A stretch of DNA of 64,000 bases from G965202915 sp965205955 (GCA_965205955.1 OZ242192.1:2356001-2420000), one strand, 5' to 3'. Numbered from the stretch's first letter, positions 52,550 to 61,357 are shown. The notes: a model not told the origin generated them from the sequence alone. Numbers and translations: made by a program.

Positions 52550-53756
52550 GATATGAAAATGGACTTATTCTCGCTTTTCCACTCATCAACTTCGGCAACA
52601 AAATATCGCGCAGTTTTTTGAGCGTGCGGATTTGAGATTTATTCTTCCGATTTTTATCAAAAACCGATTCTACAGTATCTTGAAATTTATAAACTAATTC
52701 ATGCGGATACTTGGGAAAATCAATCGATACTAAATTAGTCTGATTTATTTTCGGTTGTACTGCCCCAGTAATGTATCTCTCAATATTTAATTTCAAAAGA
52801 AAGTGCCAGATAAAAAAGTTATCGTAAGGTTTTTTTGCTTTAAGCACATGGGTATGATTATTCACCCAAAACTTTCCACTAGTATATTGTAAAACAGGAT
52901 ACCCTTCACCTGCCTTAACCGTCCCATCTTCGGCCATTAGAATGTATTCGCCTTCGAAAATATAGTCGTTTATGTAATCCATAACTTGAGCAGCTCCGTA
53001 GTATGGATACAATGAATCTCCATCCTTCATTTTTTGCCTTTCTATTTTGGAAAGCGGGATTCTTTTGCTGTCAAAAATCTCTACCACATCCCCTAGCTTT
53101 CCAAACTCCCACCCTTCATTCGCATCTTCCACAAACCACTTGCGAAACAATGCCTGTGCCATATCTTCAAGTGTTTTGTTCTGGCGGTGGAGCAGCTCTA
53201 TTTTGTCGTCCAGCGATGATAACACTTCGGCAATGGCTTTTTGTTCGGGAAGTGGGGGGAGAAAAAATTTGTAATCTTTAATTGTTTTTGGTGATGTGTG
53301 CTTTATTGATGTTCCACTTGCTGCGCCAACTATAAACCAGTGATATTCACCAGTACGCATTAGCCAATAAATAAAATTTCTATCAACCTCTTTTGATTCA
53401 AATTGTAATAACCCTATCCGCTGATTGTGTAAATACATTTCATCGTTTTTATTATTTTTGGGAACTTTTGCTGAAAAACCAAGAGTGTCTCCTTGTTTGC
53501 TCAAATCAGTCATTGTTACAATAACATCACCTTCTTTCAGAATATAATCTTGTGGAATTTCACCTCTAAAATATTTTAACTTTGATGATTTGAATCCTCC
53601 ACCTATATGAAAATTTCCAGGTGTAACCAAAATATTGTTGTTTGTTTCATCTGTAATATATTTCCCCTTGAAAGCATAGCCGTGTTTTATATCAACTAAA
53701 TCCCCCAACCTAACCTCGCGCCACCCGTGCCGTTCTTTTTGCTCCATCCCGCTCAT
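52542..53756 (-). CDS. hsdS: Type I restriction-modification specificity subunit S
   Basis: 404 aa. Two target-recognition domains (about residues 10-190 and 215-395), each followed by a helical spacer: LPPLPEQKAIAEVLSSLDDKIELL in the first half, and the second ending KLRDILLPKLMSGKARI. It decides the DNA sequence methylated or cut by HsdM and HsdR. The ATG overlaps the stop of the MNT gene (ATGA). An internal Met at residue 4 could also start it. Confidence 0.94.
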   Translation of the reverse strand: MSGMEQKERHGWREVRLGDLVDIKHGYAFKGKYITDETNNNILVTPGNFHIGGGFKSSKLKYFRGEIPQDYILKEGDVIVTMTDLSKQGDTLGFSAKVPKNNKNDEMYLHNQRIGLLQFESKEVDRNFIYWLMRTGEYHWFIVGAASGTSIKHTSPKTIKDYKFFLPPLPEQKAIAEVLSSLDDKIELLHRQNKTLEDMAQALFRKWFVEDANEGWEFGKLGDVVEIFDSKRIPLSKIERQKMKDGDSLYPYYGAAQVMDYINDYIFEGEYILMAEDGTVKAGEGYPVLQYTSGKFWVNNHTHVLKAKKPYDNFFIWHFLLKLNIERYITGAVQPKINQTNLVSIDFPKYPHELVYKFQDTVESVFDKNRKNKSQIRTLKKLRDILLPKLMSGKARISPFSYHG

Positions 53757-54079
53757 TGCTCCGAATATATCTGCTCTTTCGTCAACAGTGTTTTCGCTTT
53801 CTCTTCGATGTGCCGTCTCATCGGCGGGTAATCTACAAAGTTGAACACCTGCACATCCACCTTGTATGGCAACGAACTCTCATCAAACAAAGTCCACAAA
53901 CGGTCGGTGGTCGCTCCATCGATGTCGCCGTAAAGCACCAAGTCAATATCGGAATAACTTTTGTAGTTTCCCGTTGCCCTTGAGCCGAACAAGGATGCTT
54001 TTTCAATGCCGGGGCAATGTTCGCGGAGAATTTTTGCGATACCGCCAATTTGCCGTGCGCTCAATCCATGCGTGGACAT
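53753..54079 (-). CDS. MNT-type minimal nucleotidyltransferase (antitoxin of a HEPN-MNT pair)
   Basis: 108 aa. The motif GS-x10-D-x-D is exact: GSRATG, ten residues after GS, then DID. MntA-type proteins AMPylate the tyrosine of the paired HEPN toxin and so silence it. It follows the HEPN gene by 4 nt and overlaps hsdS, so the pair is embedded inside the hsdM-hsdS transcript. Confidence 0.9.
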   Translation of the reverse strand: MSTHGLSARQIGGIAKILREHCPGIEKASLFGSRATGNYKSYSDIDLVLYGDIDGATTDRLWTLFDESSLPYKVDVQVFNFVDYPPMRRHIEEKAKTLLTKEQIYSEQ

Positions 54080-54083
54080 TGTC

Positions 54084-54497
54084 TCAGAACTGCTCTCCTA
54101 AAACTTCGTAAAGTTCTCCGAAACATGCAAGGTATCTTTTGCTGATCTGCTCTAACGCCTCCTCAAATTTTTTGAAGTCGTAGGTGTGGCTCATTTTATT
54201 ACGCACATCCAACGCCGTCATCCAGCCCTCGCCGTCGTGTATGAGATTTGCGGCAATCGCCTCTTTGATAATGGCGCGGGGAGTAACCTGCCCAAACACA
54301 ACATTGTTGTATTCCAGATAGTCCTTTGCCGCCTTCCATGCAAGTTCCATACAGTATTCAAAGCGTTGGATCATGCCCTCTTTTTCCAACTGTGTCATAG
54401 ACCCATCACTGTATTTTTCGTTGGCCTCTTGTAGAAGAGTGTATGCTCTACTGAAATTGTTAAAGCGATATTTCCAGCGCGGTTTTTCTTCGCTCAT
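54084..54497 (-). CDS. HEPN-domain protein of the HI0074 type (toxin of a HEPN-MNT pair)
   Basis: 137 aa. Nucleotidyltransferase substrate-binding protein family, all-helical. DVRNKMSHTYD contains Rx4HxY, the RNase motif plus the tyrosine that is modified in HepT-MntA systems. WKYRFNNFSRAYTLL and FEYCMELAWKAAKDYL are typical helices. The ATG at 54497 is preceded by GGAGAA; the frame itself opens at 54638 inside rhuM. Toxicity is inferred from motifs and partner. Confidence 0.88.
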   Translation of the reverse strand: MSEEKPRWKYRFNNFSRAYTLLQEANEKYSDGSMTQLEKEGMIQRFEYCMELAWKAAKDYLEYNNVVFGQVTPRAIIKEAIAANLIHDGEGWMTALDVRNKMSHTYDFKKFEEALEQISKRYLACFGELYEVLGEQF

Positions 54498-55020
54498 GTT
54501 CTGTTCTCCAGTCGTTAATGTCGGTAATCTGTAAATACATTCGCCGCTCACCGGCGCGAATAGAACGAACCCGTTCCAGAAGTTCCTTGAAATAATCCCT
54601 ACCAAAGACCCGCGTACCCTGCTTGAGCCGTTGGTCATTCATGGCAAAGCCTTCGATGATATATTCTTTCAAAACCTGAGTCGCCCAGATGCGAAATTGT
54701 GTGGCACGCCTGGAGTTGACCCGATAGCCAACAGCAATGATGGCGTCGAGATTGTAGAACTTCGTTTTGTAACGCTTTCCATCTCCGGCAGTAAGTTCCA
54801 AAATGGAACTTACTGATTTTTCCGGCAATTCACCACTCTTAAAGATGTTTCCGAGATGCTTGGTTATGGCGGGCCTTTGAACCCCGAACAATCGCGCAAT
54901 ATTTTCCTGCGTCAGCCACAATGTCTCATCTTGTAGCGTAACCTCGAGCCGCACCTCACCGTGAGGCGTGGTGTAAAGGATAAAATCGGCATTGCCGGAG
55001 GACGGCGATTTATTTTTCAT
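54460..55020 (-). CDS. RhuM-family protein, truncated at the C-terminus
   Basis: 186 aa where intact RhuM proteins have about 330. The N-terminal half is well kept: DETLWLTQENIARLFGVQRP, GKRYKTKFYNLDAIIAVGYR and RATQFRIWATQVLKEYIIEGF. Similarity ends at YLQITDI, and the last 18 residues are out-of-family, overlapping the HEPN start. RhuM is a Fic-adjacent, BRO-like family often found inside restriction operons. The ATG at 55020 overlaps the hsdM end by 11 nt. Probably a nonfunctional remnant, though the N-terminal DNA-binding half could remain active. Confidence 0.78.
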   Translation of the reverse strand: MKNKSPSSGNADFILYTTPHGEVRLEVTLQDETLWLTQENIARLFGVQRPAITKHLGNIFKSGELPEKSVSSILELTAGDGKRYKTKFYNLDAIIAVGYRVNSRRATQFRIWATQVLKEYIIEGFAMNDQRLKQGTRVFGRDYFKELLERVRSIRAGERRMYLQITDINDWRTEHERRKTALEISL

Positions 55021-56686
55021 ACTCAATTTTGCCCAGGTTCTCCAAGATCCGCTTGTTCAACTCCGCCTCTTCTTTTATCTGCCCTTCAAATTCCGCTTTG
55101 AGTGCGGTAAATCTCTCTTCAAAGTCAAAATCATCCTCGGTTTCCGCCAGCCCCACATAGCGCCCCGGACTCAGCACATAGTCCAACTCTGCGACCTTTG
55201 CCGTCTTGACCGAGGCGCAAAAGCCGGGGATGTCTTGATATGGGATGCCCTCACCTTCTTTTCCTCTCTCAGAGGGAGAGGAAGGTTGGTGATCTTTTCC
55301 TTTCTCAGGGGAAGGTTGATGATCTTTTCCTCTCCCTTTGGGAGAGGCTAGGTGAGGGTCCCTCCTCCACTGGTGGTAGGTGTTGACAACCCTGGCTATA
55401 TCTTCATCTGAAAACTCCCGGGTGCGGCGGTTGATCAAATGCCCCAACTCGCCCGCGTCTATGAACAGGATCTCATCCTGGCGTTTCCGGTCGCCGTTGT
55501 AGCCGTGCCGTTTGTTGGAGACAAACCACAGGCAGGCGGGGATTTGCGTGTTCAGGAACAGTTTTGCCGGCAGATTGACAACGCAGTCCACAATGCCGGC
55601 ATCGATGATGTTTTTGCGGATGACGTCTTCGTTGGATGATTTGGAGGTGAGCGAGCCTTTTGACAGCACGAAACCGGCCACGCCTTTGGGCGAGAGGTGG
55701 TGTATGAAGTGCTGCACCCAGGCAAAGTTGGCGTTGCCGGTTGGCGGAATGCCGTATTTCCATCGGCTGTCGCCTTCTAATTGTTTGCCGCTCCAGTCGC
55801 TGTCGTTGAAGGGCGGGTTGGCGAGGATGAAATCGGCTTTCAAGTCGGGATGGGCGTTGTTCAGGAATGAGCCTTCGTTGTTCCATTTCACCTGCCCGCC
55901 GTCTATCTGGCGAATGGCCAGGTTCATCCGGCAGAGGCGGTAGGTGGTCTGGTTGCTCTCCTGTCCGTAGATGGAGATGTTGTCGATGTTGCCCTGGTGC
56001 TGTTTGACGAATTTCTCACTCATCACGAACATGCCGCCGCTGCCGCAGCAGGGGTCGAACACCCGGCCCTTGTACGGCTCTATCATTTCCACCAGCAGTT
56101 TTACAATCGAGCCCGGGGTGTAGAACTGGCCGCCTTTTTTGCCTTCGGTGAGGGCGAACTGGCCGAGAAAATATTCATAGACTTTGCCGAGCAGGTCTCT
56201 CGATTTCGCGGCTTCATCGCCGAGGGCGATGTTGCCGACCAGGTCGATCAACTCGCCAAGCGTTGCGGATGCGACGTTCGGCCTGGAGTATACTTTCGGC
56301 AGAATGCCTTTCAGGGTGTTGTTCTCTCTTTCTATGGCTTCCATGGATTCGTCTAAAATCTTGCCGATGGTTTCCTGTCTCGCTTGTGCTTTGATGTGGC
56401 TCCATCTTGCGTTCGGCGGCACCCAGAAAACGTTTTCCGCTCTGTATTCGTCCGGGTCTTCGGCGTCGGCGTGTTGATATTCCCCTTCGCCGGCGGTGAG
56501 TCTGGCGTGCAGGGTTTCAAAGGAGTCGGAGATGTATTTGAGGAATACCAGGCCGAGCACAACGTGTTTGTATTCCGCTGCGTCTATGTTGTTGCGCAGC
56601 TTGTCCGCGGCTTTGAATAGCTGGTTTTCAAAATTGCCGGCTTTTTCGGCGTGGTTTTCGGTCGTGGTCTTGCTGTCGGTCAACAT
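55010..56686 (-). CDS. hsdM: Type I restriction-modification methyltransferase subunit M with a palindromic insertion
   Basis: 558 aa. N6-adenine methyltransferase that also forms the core of the restriction complex. SAM motif FDPCCGSGGMF, catalytic NPPF, and the N-terminal helical region (LFKAADKLRNNIDAAEY). Residues about 443-480 (HLASPKGRGK to SERGKEGEG) are not family sequence; they come from a 111-bp repeat inserted in frame. First gene of the transcript hsdM-rhuM-HEPN-MNT-hsdS-DUF3644. hsdR sits 7 kb away, in another unit. Confidence 0.94.
   Translation of the reverse strand: MLTDSKTTTENHAEKAGNFENQLFKAADKLRNNIDAAEYKHVVLGLVFLKYISDSFETLHARLTAGEGEYQHADAEDPDEYRAENVFWVPPNARWSHIKAQARQETIGKILDESMEAIERENNTLKGILPKVYSRPNVASATLGELIDLVGNIALGDEAAKSRDLLGKVYEYFLGQFALTEGKKGGQFYTPGSIVKLLVEMIEPYKGRVFDPCCGSGGMFVMSEKFVKQHQGNIDNISIYGQESNQTTYRLCRMNLAIRQIDGGQVKWNNEGSFLNNAHPDLKADFILANPPFNDSDWSGKQLEGDSRWKYGIPPTGNANFAWVQHFIHHLSPKGVAGFVLSKGSLTSKSSNEDVIRKNIIDAGIVDCVVNLPAKLFLNTQIPACLWFVSNKRHGYNGDRKRQDEILFIDAGELGHLINRRTREFSDEDIARVVNTYHQWRRDPHLASPKGRGKDHQPSPEKGKDHQPSSPSERGKEGEGIPYQDIPGFCASVKTAKVAELDYVLSPGRYVGLAETEDDFDFEERFTALKAEFEGQIKEEAELNKRILENLGKIEYEK
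55248..55358. mobile_element. 111-bp palindromic element inserted in frame in hsdM
   Basis: The ends CCCTCACCT (55248-55256) and AGGTGAGGG (55350-55358) are perfect 9-bp inverted repeats. Inside are two CTCTCCC/GGGAGAG palindromes around a doubled GATCTTTTCC unit. The length, 37 codons, keeps the frame open. The inner palindromes are of the same kind as those around the DUF559 insertion in hsdR, so both may be one mobile family. Confidence 0.8.
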
Positions 56687-56838
56687 GGTTTCTCCAAAAT
56701 GAGTGCCCTCAGGGGAAAGGCTTTATAGTAGCGTATTATGCTTGCCGGGTGGCAGGGTTAAAATTCACCGGGGCGCTTTTGAGAGGCTTTTTCTATTTGT
56801 TTGCTGTGCAGCAATCAAACTTTTCCGGGTCGGATCCT

Positions 56839-57006
56839 ATGCCGCACAAGGCCGGTCAATCATTTTGCCAGCCTGGCGGGGGGAGCAGCATTGTCGCCGT
56901 AGCGCACTATCTGTTTTTATTGCAGGACCTGCCGGCGTCAATATCAATGTATTGCCGGCATACTCTATCTATGCGTACCTTCCCCGGTGTTTGTGATTAT
57001 CGGTGA
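56839..57006 (+). pseudogene. Decayed N-terminal copy of the TauE/SafE gene
   Basis: MPHKAGQSF, then GGGSSIVAVAHYLFLLQDLPAS match the start of the intact permease at 63260 (MLHEADAII, GGGIIIVPALHYLFLLQGFPPA), with an internal deletion of about 65 nt in the first helix region, and then decay to a stop. The upstream DNA also matches, including an identical 22-bp stretch at 56719-56740 and 63126-63147. So this is a relic of a duplication of the hsdM/tauE junction. Confidence 0.8.
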
Positions 57007-57019
57007 GTGCCGGGTATGG

Positions 57020-58876
57020 TCAGGCGGCGCGGGCTTCCAATAGTTGGCGGCTGAATGAGTTGTTGTCGGAAGTGGTCATTACCAGATCCTCCTGTGCCCG
57101 CGTCATGCCTACGTAGAGTAAGCGGGCGTCTTCTTCCACCCTATCCTCCTTGTCTCCCATATAGCCGACGCCGACAATAATGACCCGTGAGAACTCCAGT
57201 CCCTTGCTGCTGTGCAGCGTTATCAGAGGTACCCGGTCTTCCGCCGGATTATACGCGCTTTTGCTTTTTTTGTCTTTGAGTTGCAAACAGGGAATGCCGG
57301 CGTTTTCTACTGCACGATGCAATTTGTCGCCCTGATAGTGGCTCAAGTACAGTACCGCCATATCCGCCCAGGCGATCTTGTCTTCATGCCAGCGTTGTAA
57401 ACAACTTACAGTGTAATCCAGTTCTTCCGTGAAATTGCCCACTCGCCGTATTTCCGGGTCGGGGCCGCGATTGCCCGCCGCTTCCGGCGCAATCAGCGGG
57501 ATATGGTCATCATCCGCGTTTTGCGGTTTGAGATAGTGTGCCGCGAAACGGTAGGCAAAGCGCAATATCTCGCGCGTGTTGCGGTAATTCAGCCGTAATA
57601 TGGTGGTGCGCCCCGTGGCTTTAATGCCTACGCTGGCCAGGCTGAAACCCAATCCGGTGCGGGGTTTGTAGATGGATTGCGCATCATCGTACAGCAGCAG
57701 CAATGAATCTGTTTCCGGGTCCACCATCTGCACCACCAGTTTAAGCCAACTCTCTTCAAAGTCGTGGCCTTCGTCAATCATCAGCGCGCCGTATTGCGCC
57801 CGCGGGATCTGGCCTTGATCGACGGCATGGATAACGGTTTCCACTAACTTTTCCACATAAGATTTACCGAATGCCGGCGGGGCCACATGATAGGCCCTTA
57901 ACTGCTCTGCGCACCAGTCGTGAAAGTGATATACCTGCACCTGCTGGTCTATACCCTTGGCTTCGATGAACGTGCGCAGCTTTGCCGCCAGCGTGATGTT
58001 AAAACACAGAACCAGTATGGGCTTTTGCATCAGGGCAGCGAGGTACTGACAGCGATAGCCGAGTATCAGGGTCTTGCCGGAGCCCGCCACTCCGTGAATG
58101 ACGCGGTGGCCTTCGCCCAGACTGCGCGCCAGTTGCTCCTGCTGGATGTCCATGATTTTGATGATGTCCGGCAGGGCTTCTGTGATGTCGGTGTCGTCGT
58201 CGGTTGCGGCGAACAGGCTCTCTTGCCTGCCGGTCACGATGCGTATTTCCGGGAATAGATACCAGCGTATGCGGTCAATCTGCGGCAGGGTCAATGTGCC
58301 GCCAAACCGGTAGGTGAACATGTTCCAGAGTTTTTCCTGGAAGGCTTCCGCATCCGCATCCTTGCCGATGTCGTCCTGGTACAGCATCAGGTGATCCGGC
58401 AGCAGGATTTCTCTCTCCGCATCCGGTGCGGCTCTGTGCATGCGTTGACGGCTAATGTTGGTAAAGACCACGCCGCAACCCCAGGGCATAATCAGCTTGC
58501 CCCGGTGTGCGCCACCCGCCTGCTGCAACAGGGGGTCGCCGGACAGGGTATTGACTACACGGTATTGATACTGCCGTGCCTGCTCCAGTGGGTGGGCCTC
58601 GGTTACCAGCCCCTTTGCAGTCAGTATTTCTGCGGTTTTGGGTGTAAATTTTTTGATGGTTTCCATCTTCCAGTCCTTTACCTCCAGCAGCAACAGTCCC
58701 CGTGACGGGTGCAGGATAATAAAGTCGGGATAACGGCGCTTTTTGCCGACCGGGATGTCGTACCAGATCAGGTAATCATCTTCCAGAAACCGCTCCAAAC
58801 GACGGGCCAGGCGTTTTTCGCCGGCCGTCATGCGCGCCAGGGTTTGGCGGTTCAGGGCAGGGATGATCTCGGCCAC
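57020..58876 (-). CDS. NERD-domain UvrD-like DNA/RNA helicase
   Basis: 618 aa. N-terminal NERD nuclease-related domain (about 14-130: YPDFIILHPSRGLLLLEVKDWK), then a superfamily 1 helicase: Walker A GVAGSGKTLILGYR, motif II LMIDEGHDFEESW, motif III-like LLLYDDAQSIY, LHSSKGLEFSRVIIVG and RLLYVGMTRAQEDL. Likely a DNA-repair or defence helicase; the NERD-UvrD fusion is common in mobile regions. Apparently a single gene, opposite to the tauE relic. Confidence 0.92.
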   Translation of the reverse strand: MAEIIPALNRQTLARMTAGEKRLARRLERFLEDDYLIWYDIPVGKKRRYPDFIILHPSRGLLLLEVKDWKMETIKKFTPKTAEILTAKGLVTEAHPLEQARQYQYRVVNTLSGDPLLQQAGGAHRGKLIMPWGCGVVFTNISRQRMHRAAPDAEREILLPDHLMLYQDDIGKDADAEAFQEKLWNMFTYRFGGTLTLPQIDRIRWYLFPEIRIVTGRQESLFAATDDDTDITEALPDIIKIMDIQQEQLARSLGEGHRVIHGVAGSGKTLILGYRCQYLAALMQKPILVLCFNITLAAKLRTFIEAKGIDQQVQVYHFHDWCAEQLRAYHVAPPAFGKSYVEKLVETVIHAVDQGQIPRAQYGALMIDEGHDFEESWLKLVVQMVDPETDSLLLLYDDAQSIYKPRTGLGFSLASVGIKATGRTTILRLNYRNTREILRFAYRFAAHYLKPQNADDDHIPLIAPEAAGNRGPDPEIRRVGNFTEELDYTVSCLQRWHEDKIAWADMAVLYLSHYQGDKLHRAVENAGIPCLQLKDKKSKSAYNPAEDRVPLITLHSSKGLEFSRVIIVGVGYMGDKEDRVEEDARLLYVGMTRAQEDLVMTTSDNNSFSRQLLEARAA

Positions 58877-58963
58877 AGGGATACCGCCCGGCTCAGGCGC
58901 AAGCGGCGGGCGGCGCCGCCGGAATGCGTGGTTGTTCGGGCAGGCGTTGAGGCATGTTTCGCA

Positions 58964-60157
58964 TCAGCGGGCGCTTTGGGGAAAGGGCACCGCACTTACT
59001 TTACTGATAAACTTATCAAAGGTTTTGCCTTTTAATCCCGTGAGGTGGTATGCCTCCCGGTAAAAGAGCCTGCCTTCGCCGACGGCCCTTCCTATGGCGG
59101 CGCCGAATGGGTGCCCAATACGCACATTTTGGGTGTTCCAGAAATTCCCCCCGGAGCTCCCTCTATTCTGCTCTGCAATCTCTTTTCGTTTCCATCTGTT
59201 ATAGAAAGTGAAGAAAGAGTCGAGATTAATCAGGCCAACATCAAGCATGCGGCGGGCTGCAACTATGGTGCTGACCTTAAAATGACCGGCAACCTTGCCG
59301 TATTGCTCCGTGAGATTGGATGCGTTACTCAGAAACTCTCGGAGATCTTCACTCGGTACCAGGAACTCTGCCGCCACCTGATCGCAGAATTTCTCGGTAG
59401 CATTTTCGGTTTGTCGAAGTCGCTTGAATTTCGAGATGCCGGCAGCGCCAACGAAAATGTGTGCCAGCTCGTGGCTTAGCGTGAACATCTGCGCCGCTCT
59501 GTAATCGGCCCCATTGACGAAGATCAGCGGGGCATAGTCATCAACAAGAGCAAAGCCCTGAAACTCTTCACGGTCCAGTTTTCTATGGGTGTTATTCCCC
59601 ACCACGCCGTTAAACATAACCAGGATGCCCGCATCCTCGACAATGTTTCTCAGACGACGAAGCGCATATTCCCAGGTCGGCTCTTGCGCCGCCCAGTTTT
59701 TTGCCAGACCGAGATGCTTTTTCATGGCCGTCGCAACTGCATCATGCTGCTGTTCAAGACTGGCAGAACCGACAAATGATATTGGCTCAACCCCGTCTTG
59801 CAGCAACTCTTCCCGCATCCATGCCTGTCTTCTTTGCATGGTATGCACCGTCTCCAACAGGTTGGGGCTGGGGCGCTGTCGCAAACGGCTGTCCCCGCTG
59901 CGAAAATCCGGAATGGGCAGCTGATCCAGGTCTTCCGGCGGCTCAGAGAGATACAAAAGTCCGAGGGGCGTGTAGGTTTTGTGGGCGAGTCTGTCAATCT
60001 GGGCGATACTGATTTTCCCGGTTTTCTCCCATTCCTCCACCCGCCCCGGCTCCACGCCGATCTTGCCGGCGAGTTCGGCGGCCTGGTAAGCAACACGCTC
60101 CCTGGCCCAGCGCAGAACCTCCGGTTTTAGCATAATCTGTTGGCGTCTTCCGTTCAT
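58964..60157 (-). CDS. XRE-family regulator with ImmA/IrrE metallopeptidase domain
   Basis: 397 aa. N-terminal helix-turn-helix (about 10-60, AAELAGKIGVEPGRVEEWEK) and a C-terminal ImmA/IrrE domain with the zinc motif in TLSHELAHIFVG and a later Glu in KFCDQVAAEFLVP. Such proteins cleave a partner repressor, as in ICEBs1 ImmA or Deinococcus IrrE, or act as antitoxins. No small partner gene lies nearby on this strand. The start at 60157 is set by GGGAGGT just upstream; later Met at 60133 is an alternative. Confidence 0.85.
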   Translation of the reverse strand: MNGRRQQIMLKPEVLRWARERVAYQAAELAGKIGVEPGRVEEWEKTGKISIAQIDRLAHKTYTPLGLLYLSEPPEDLDQLPIPDFRSGDSRLRQRPSPNLLETVHTMQRRQAWMREELLQDGVEPISFVGSASLEQQHDAVATAMKKHLGLAKNWAAQEPTWEYALRRLRNIVEDAGILVMFNGVVGNNTHRKLDREEFQGFALVDDYAPLIFVNGADYRAAQMFTLSHELAHIFVGAAGISKFKRLRQTENATEKFCDQVAAEFLVPSEDLREFLSNASNLTEQYGKVAGHFKVSTIVAARRMLDVGLINLDSFFTFYNRWKRKEIAEQNRGSSGGNFWNTQNVRIGHPFGAAIGRAVGEGRLFYREAYHLTGLKGKTFDKFISKVSAVPFPQSAR

Positions 60158-60215
60158 GGGGTACCTCCCGGAATCATTGTACATGTTCTTTAATTCGTTG
60201 TGTATGGGTCCATAA

Positions 60216-60305
60216 TATATGGCGCTCGGGGTGGTTGACGAGCAGTGATGGTATAGGGGATATCAGGGCCAATGCGTGGTGTGGTCGTTGAATGTTGTAG
60301 ATCAC
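60216..60305 (-). pseudogene. Possible end fragment of an integrase-core transposase
   Basis: About 30 codons read VIYNIQRPHHALALISP, which matches the C-terminal 'YN..RPH.aL....P' signature of IS3/IS481-type transposases. No start, catalytic part or inverted repeats are visible. Short, so tentative. Confidence 0.35.
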
Positions 60306-60386
60306 CAGCCGATCCGGCGAGTTTGCGGTTGAATAAGGTCGGTGATCATGACAGATCCTTGAACCACTGCTTGATCTTGAGTGCCA

Positions 60387-60461
60387 TCAATCTGCGGCGT
60401 CCAGACAAGTAAGCAGGGTCTCAATAGAGTGTTGCGTGACGGAGTAGCGTTGCGTGGCCAT
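60387..60461 (-). pseudogene. 5' remnant of a DUF262-type gene
   Basis: ATG at 60461, with GGAG upstream, opens MATQRYSVTQHSIETLLT, which is almost the standard start of DUF262 (GmrSD-type or related) proteins; it ends at a stop after 24 codons and no further similarity follows. A truncated start of a defence-type gene. Confidence 0.5.
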
Positions 60462-60595
60462 CAGTGAAGCTCCTCTACGATCCGACCCAACCAGACGTTA
60501 GGGACGTGAGGTAGTATTTCGTGTTTTGGAAGACGACGGAAGTGTCTTCCGTTTGGCTTCGCTCCTATTGCAGGACATCTCGACGCGCGGGGTCG

Positions 60596-60655
60596 CGCTG
60601 CTTTGAAAAGCGGCGTCTCCAGGGTTTCGGATTGGATGGATTTGTTTTTCGGCAT
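60596..60655 (-). pseudogene. 5' remnant of a second hsdM-type gene
   Basis: The minus strand from ATG 60655 reads MPKNKSIQSETLETPLFKAA, the typical opening of another HsdM type (usual continuation ADKLR.NIDAAEY), then changes to unrelated sequence. Frame stays open to 60461 but the rest looks meaningless. It differs from the hsdM at 56686, so it marks a separate lost system. Confidence 0.5.
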
Positions 60656-60803
60656 GTCACGTTGTCTCCGGTATGGGGTCGTGGAATAAATCGACATAGC
60701 TTTGGGGCGATTTTAGTGCGGCGGAAAAATTTTGGCAAGGTGAAAAAATACGCCAAAATGCGCTATAATCAGAGATCGCTTTTTTTTAATGGAGGGAATT
60801 TCA

Positions 60804-61175
60804 ATGGGCGCTCATCAATCAGAGGACACCTGTTGTACGCTGGTGCCGTATTTCAGGATTCACGACGGTAAACTCGACGAGTTCAAATCGCTGTGCGCAC
60901 GCTTTATCGAAAAAACGCGCAATGATGAAAAATGCCTGCACTATGCGTTCAGTTTCGACGGCAACGATGCGCATTGTCGCGAGGGCTATACGGACGCTGA
61001 CGCCATGCTGGCACATTTGGAAAGTGTCAGTGATCTGCTGGCGGAGGCCTTCAAAATCGCCAATGTCACGCGGGTGGAAATCCATGCTCCGCCGGCCGAA
61101 GTGGAAAAATTGCGCGAGCCGCTGGCCGATTTTCAGCCCCAATTTTATACGGTGGAATGCGGCTTCCGAGCCTGA
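60804..61175 (+). CDS. Antibiotic biosynthesis monooxygenase (ABM)-like protein
   Basis: 123 aa. A ferredoxin-like ABM fold is suggested by TLVPYFRIHDGKLDEFKSLC, EKTRNDEKCLHYAFSFDGN and REGYTDADAMLAHLESV. Members include quinol monooxygenases and small heme- or quinone-related enzymes; the substrate is not known. ATG 60804 follows GGAGGG at a good distance; an in-frame ATG at 60789 overlaps that site. A C-terminal extension of about 25 residues is not typical. Confidence 0.75.
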   Translation: MGAHQSEDTCCTLVPYFRIHDGKLDEFKSLCARFIEKTRNDEKCLHYAFSFDGNDAHCREGYTDADAMLAHLESVSDLLAEAFKIANVTRVEIHAPPAEVEKLREPLADFQPQFYTVECGFRA

Positions 61176-61357
61176 TGCCGAAGGCGCGCACGAAAAGCGA
61201 AGGGTGGTTGCACCCGCTGTTTTTTTACCTTGCGTCAAAAAAACCGGAACATTGCGAGATGGTCTTGCCCCACGGGATGGCGCGATTCGTTAGAGGGCGG
61301 AATGTCGGGGCAAGTACATGGGTCTTGTTTACCCGCCCTCTGATCCCTCCAGGCGTT

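Noticed and set aside
54498..54638. 47-residue N-terminal extension of the HEPN protein
   Set aside because: This stretch lies within rhuM in another frame; the ATG at 54497 has a ribosome site and fits the family start.
60461..60697. 78-aa frame as a gene
   Set aside because: Only its first 20 codons after the ATG at 60655 look like protein (HsdM start); the rest has no protein-like pattern.
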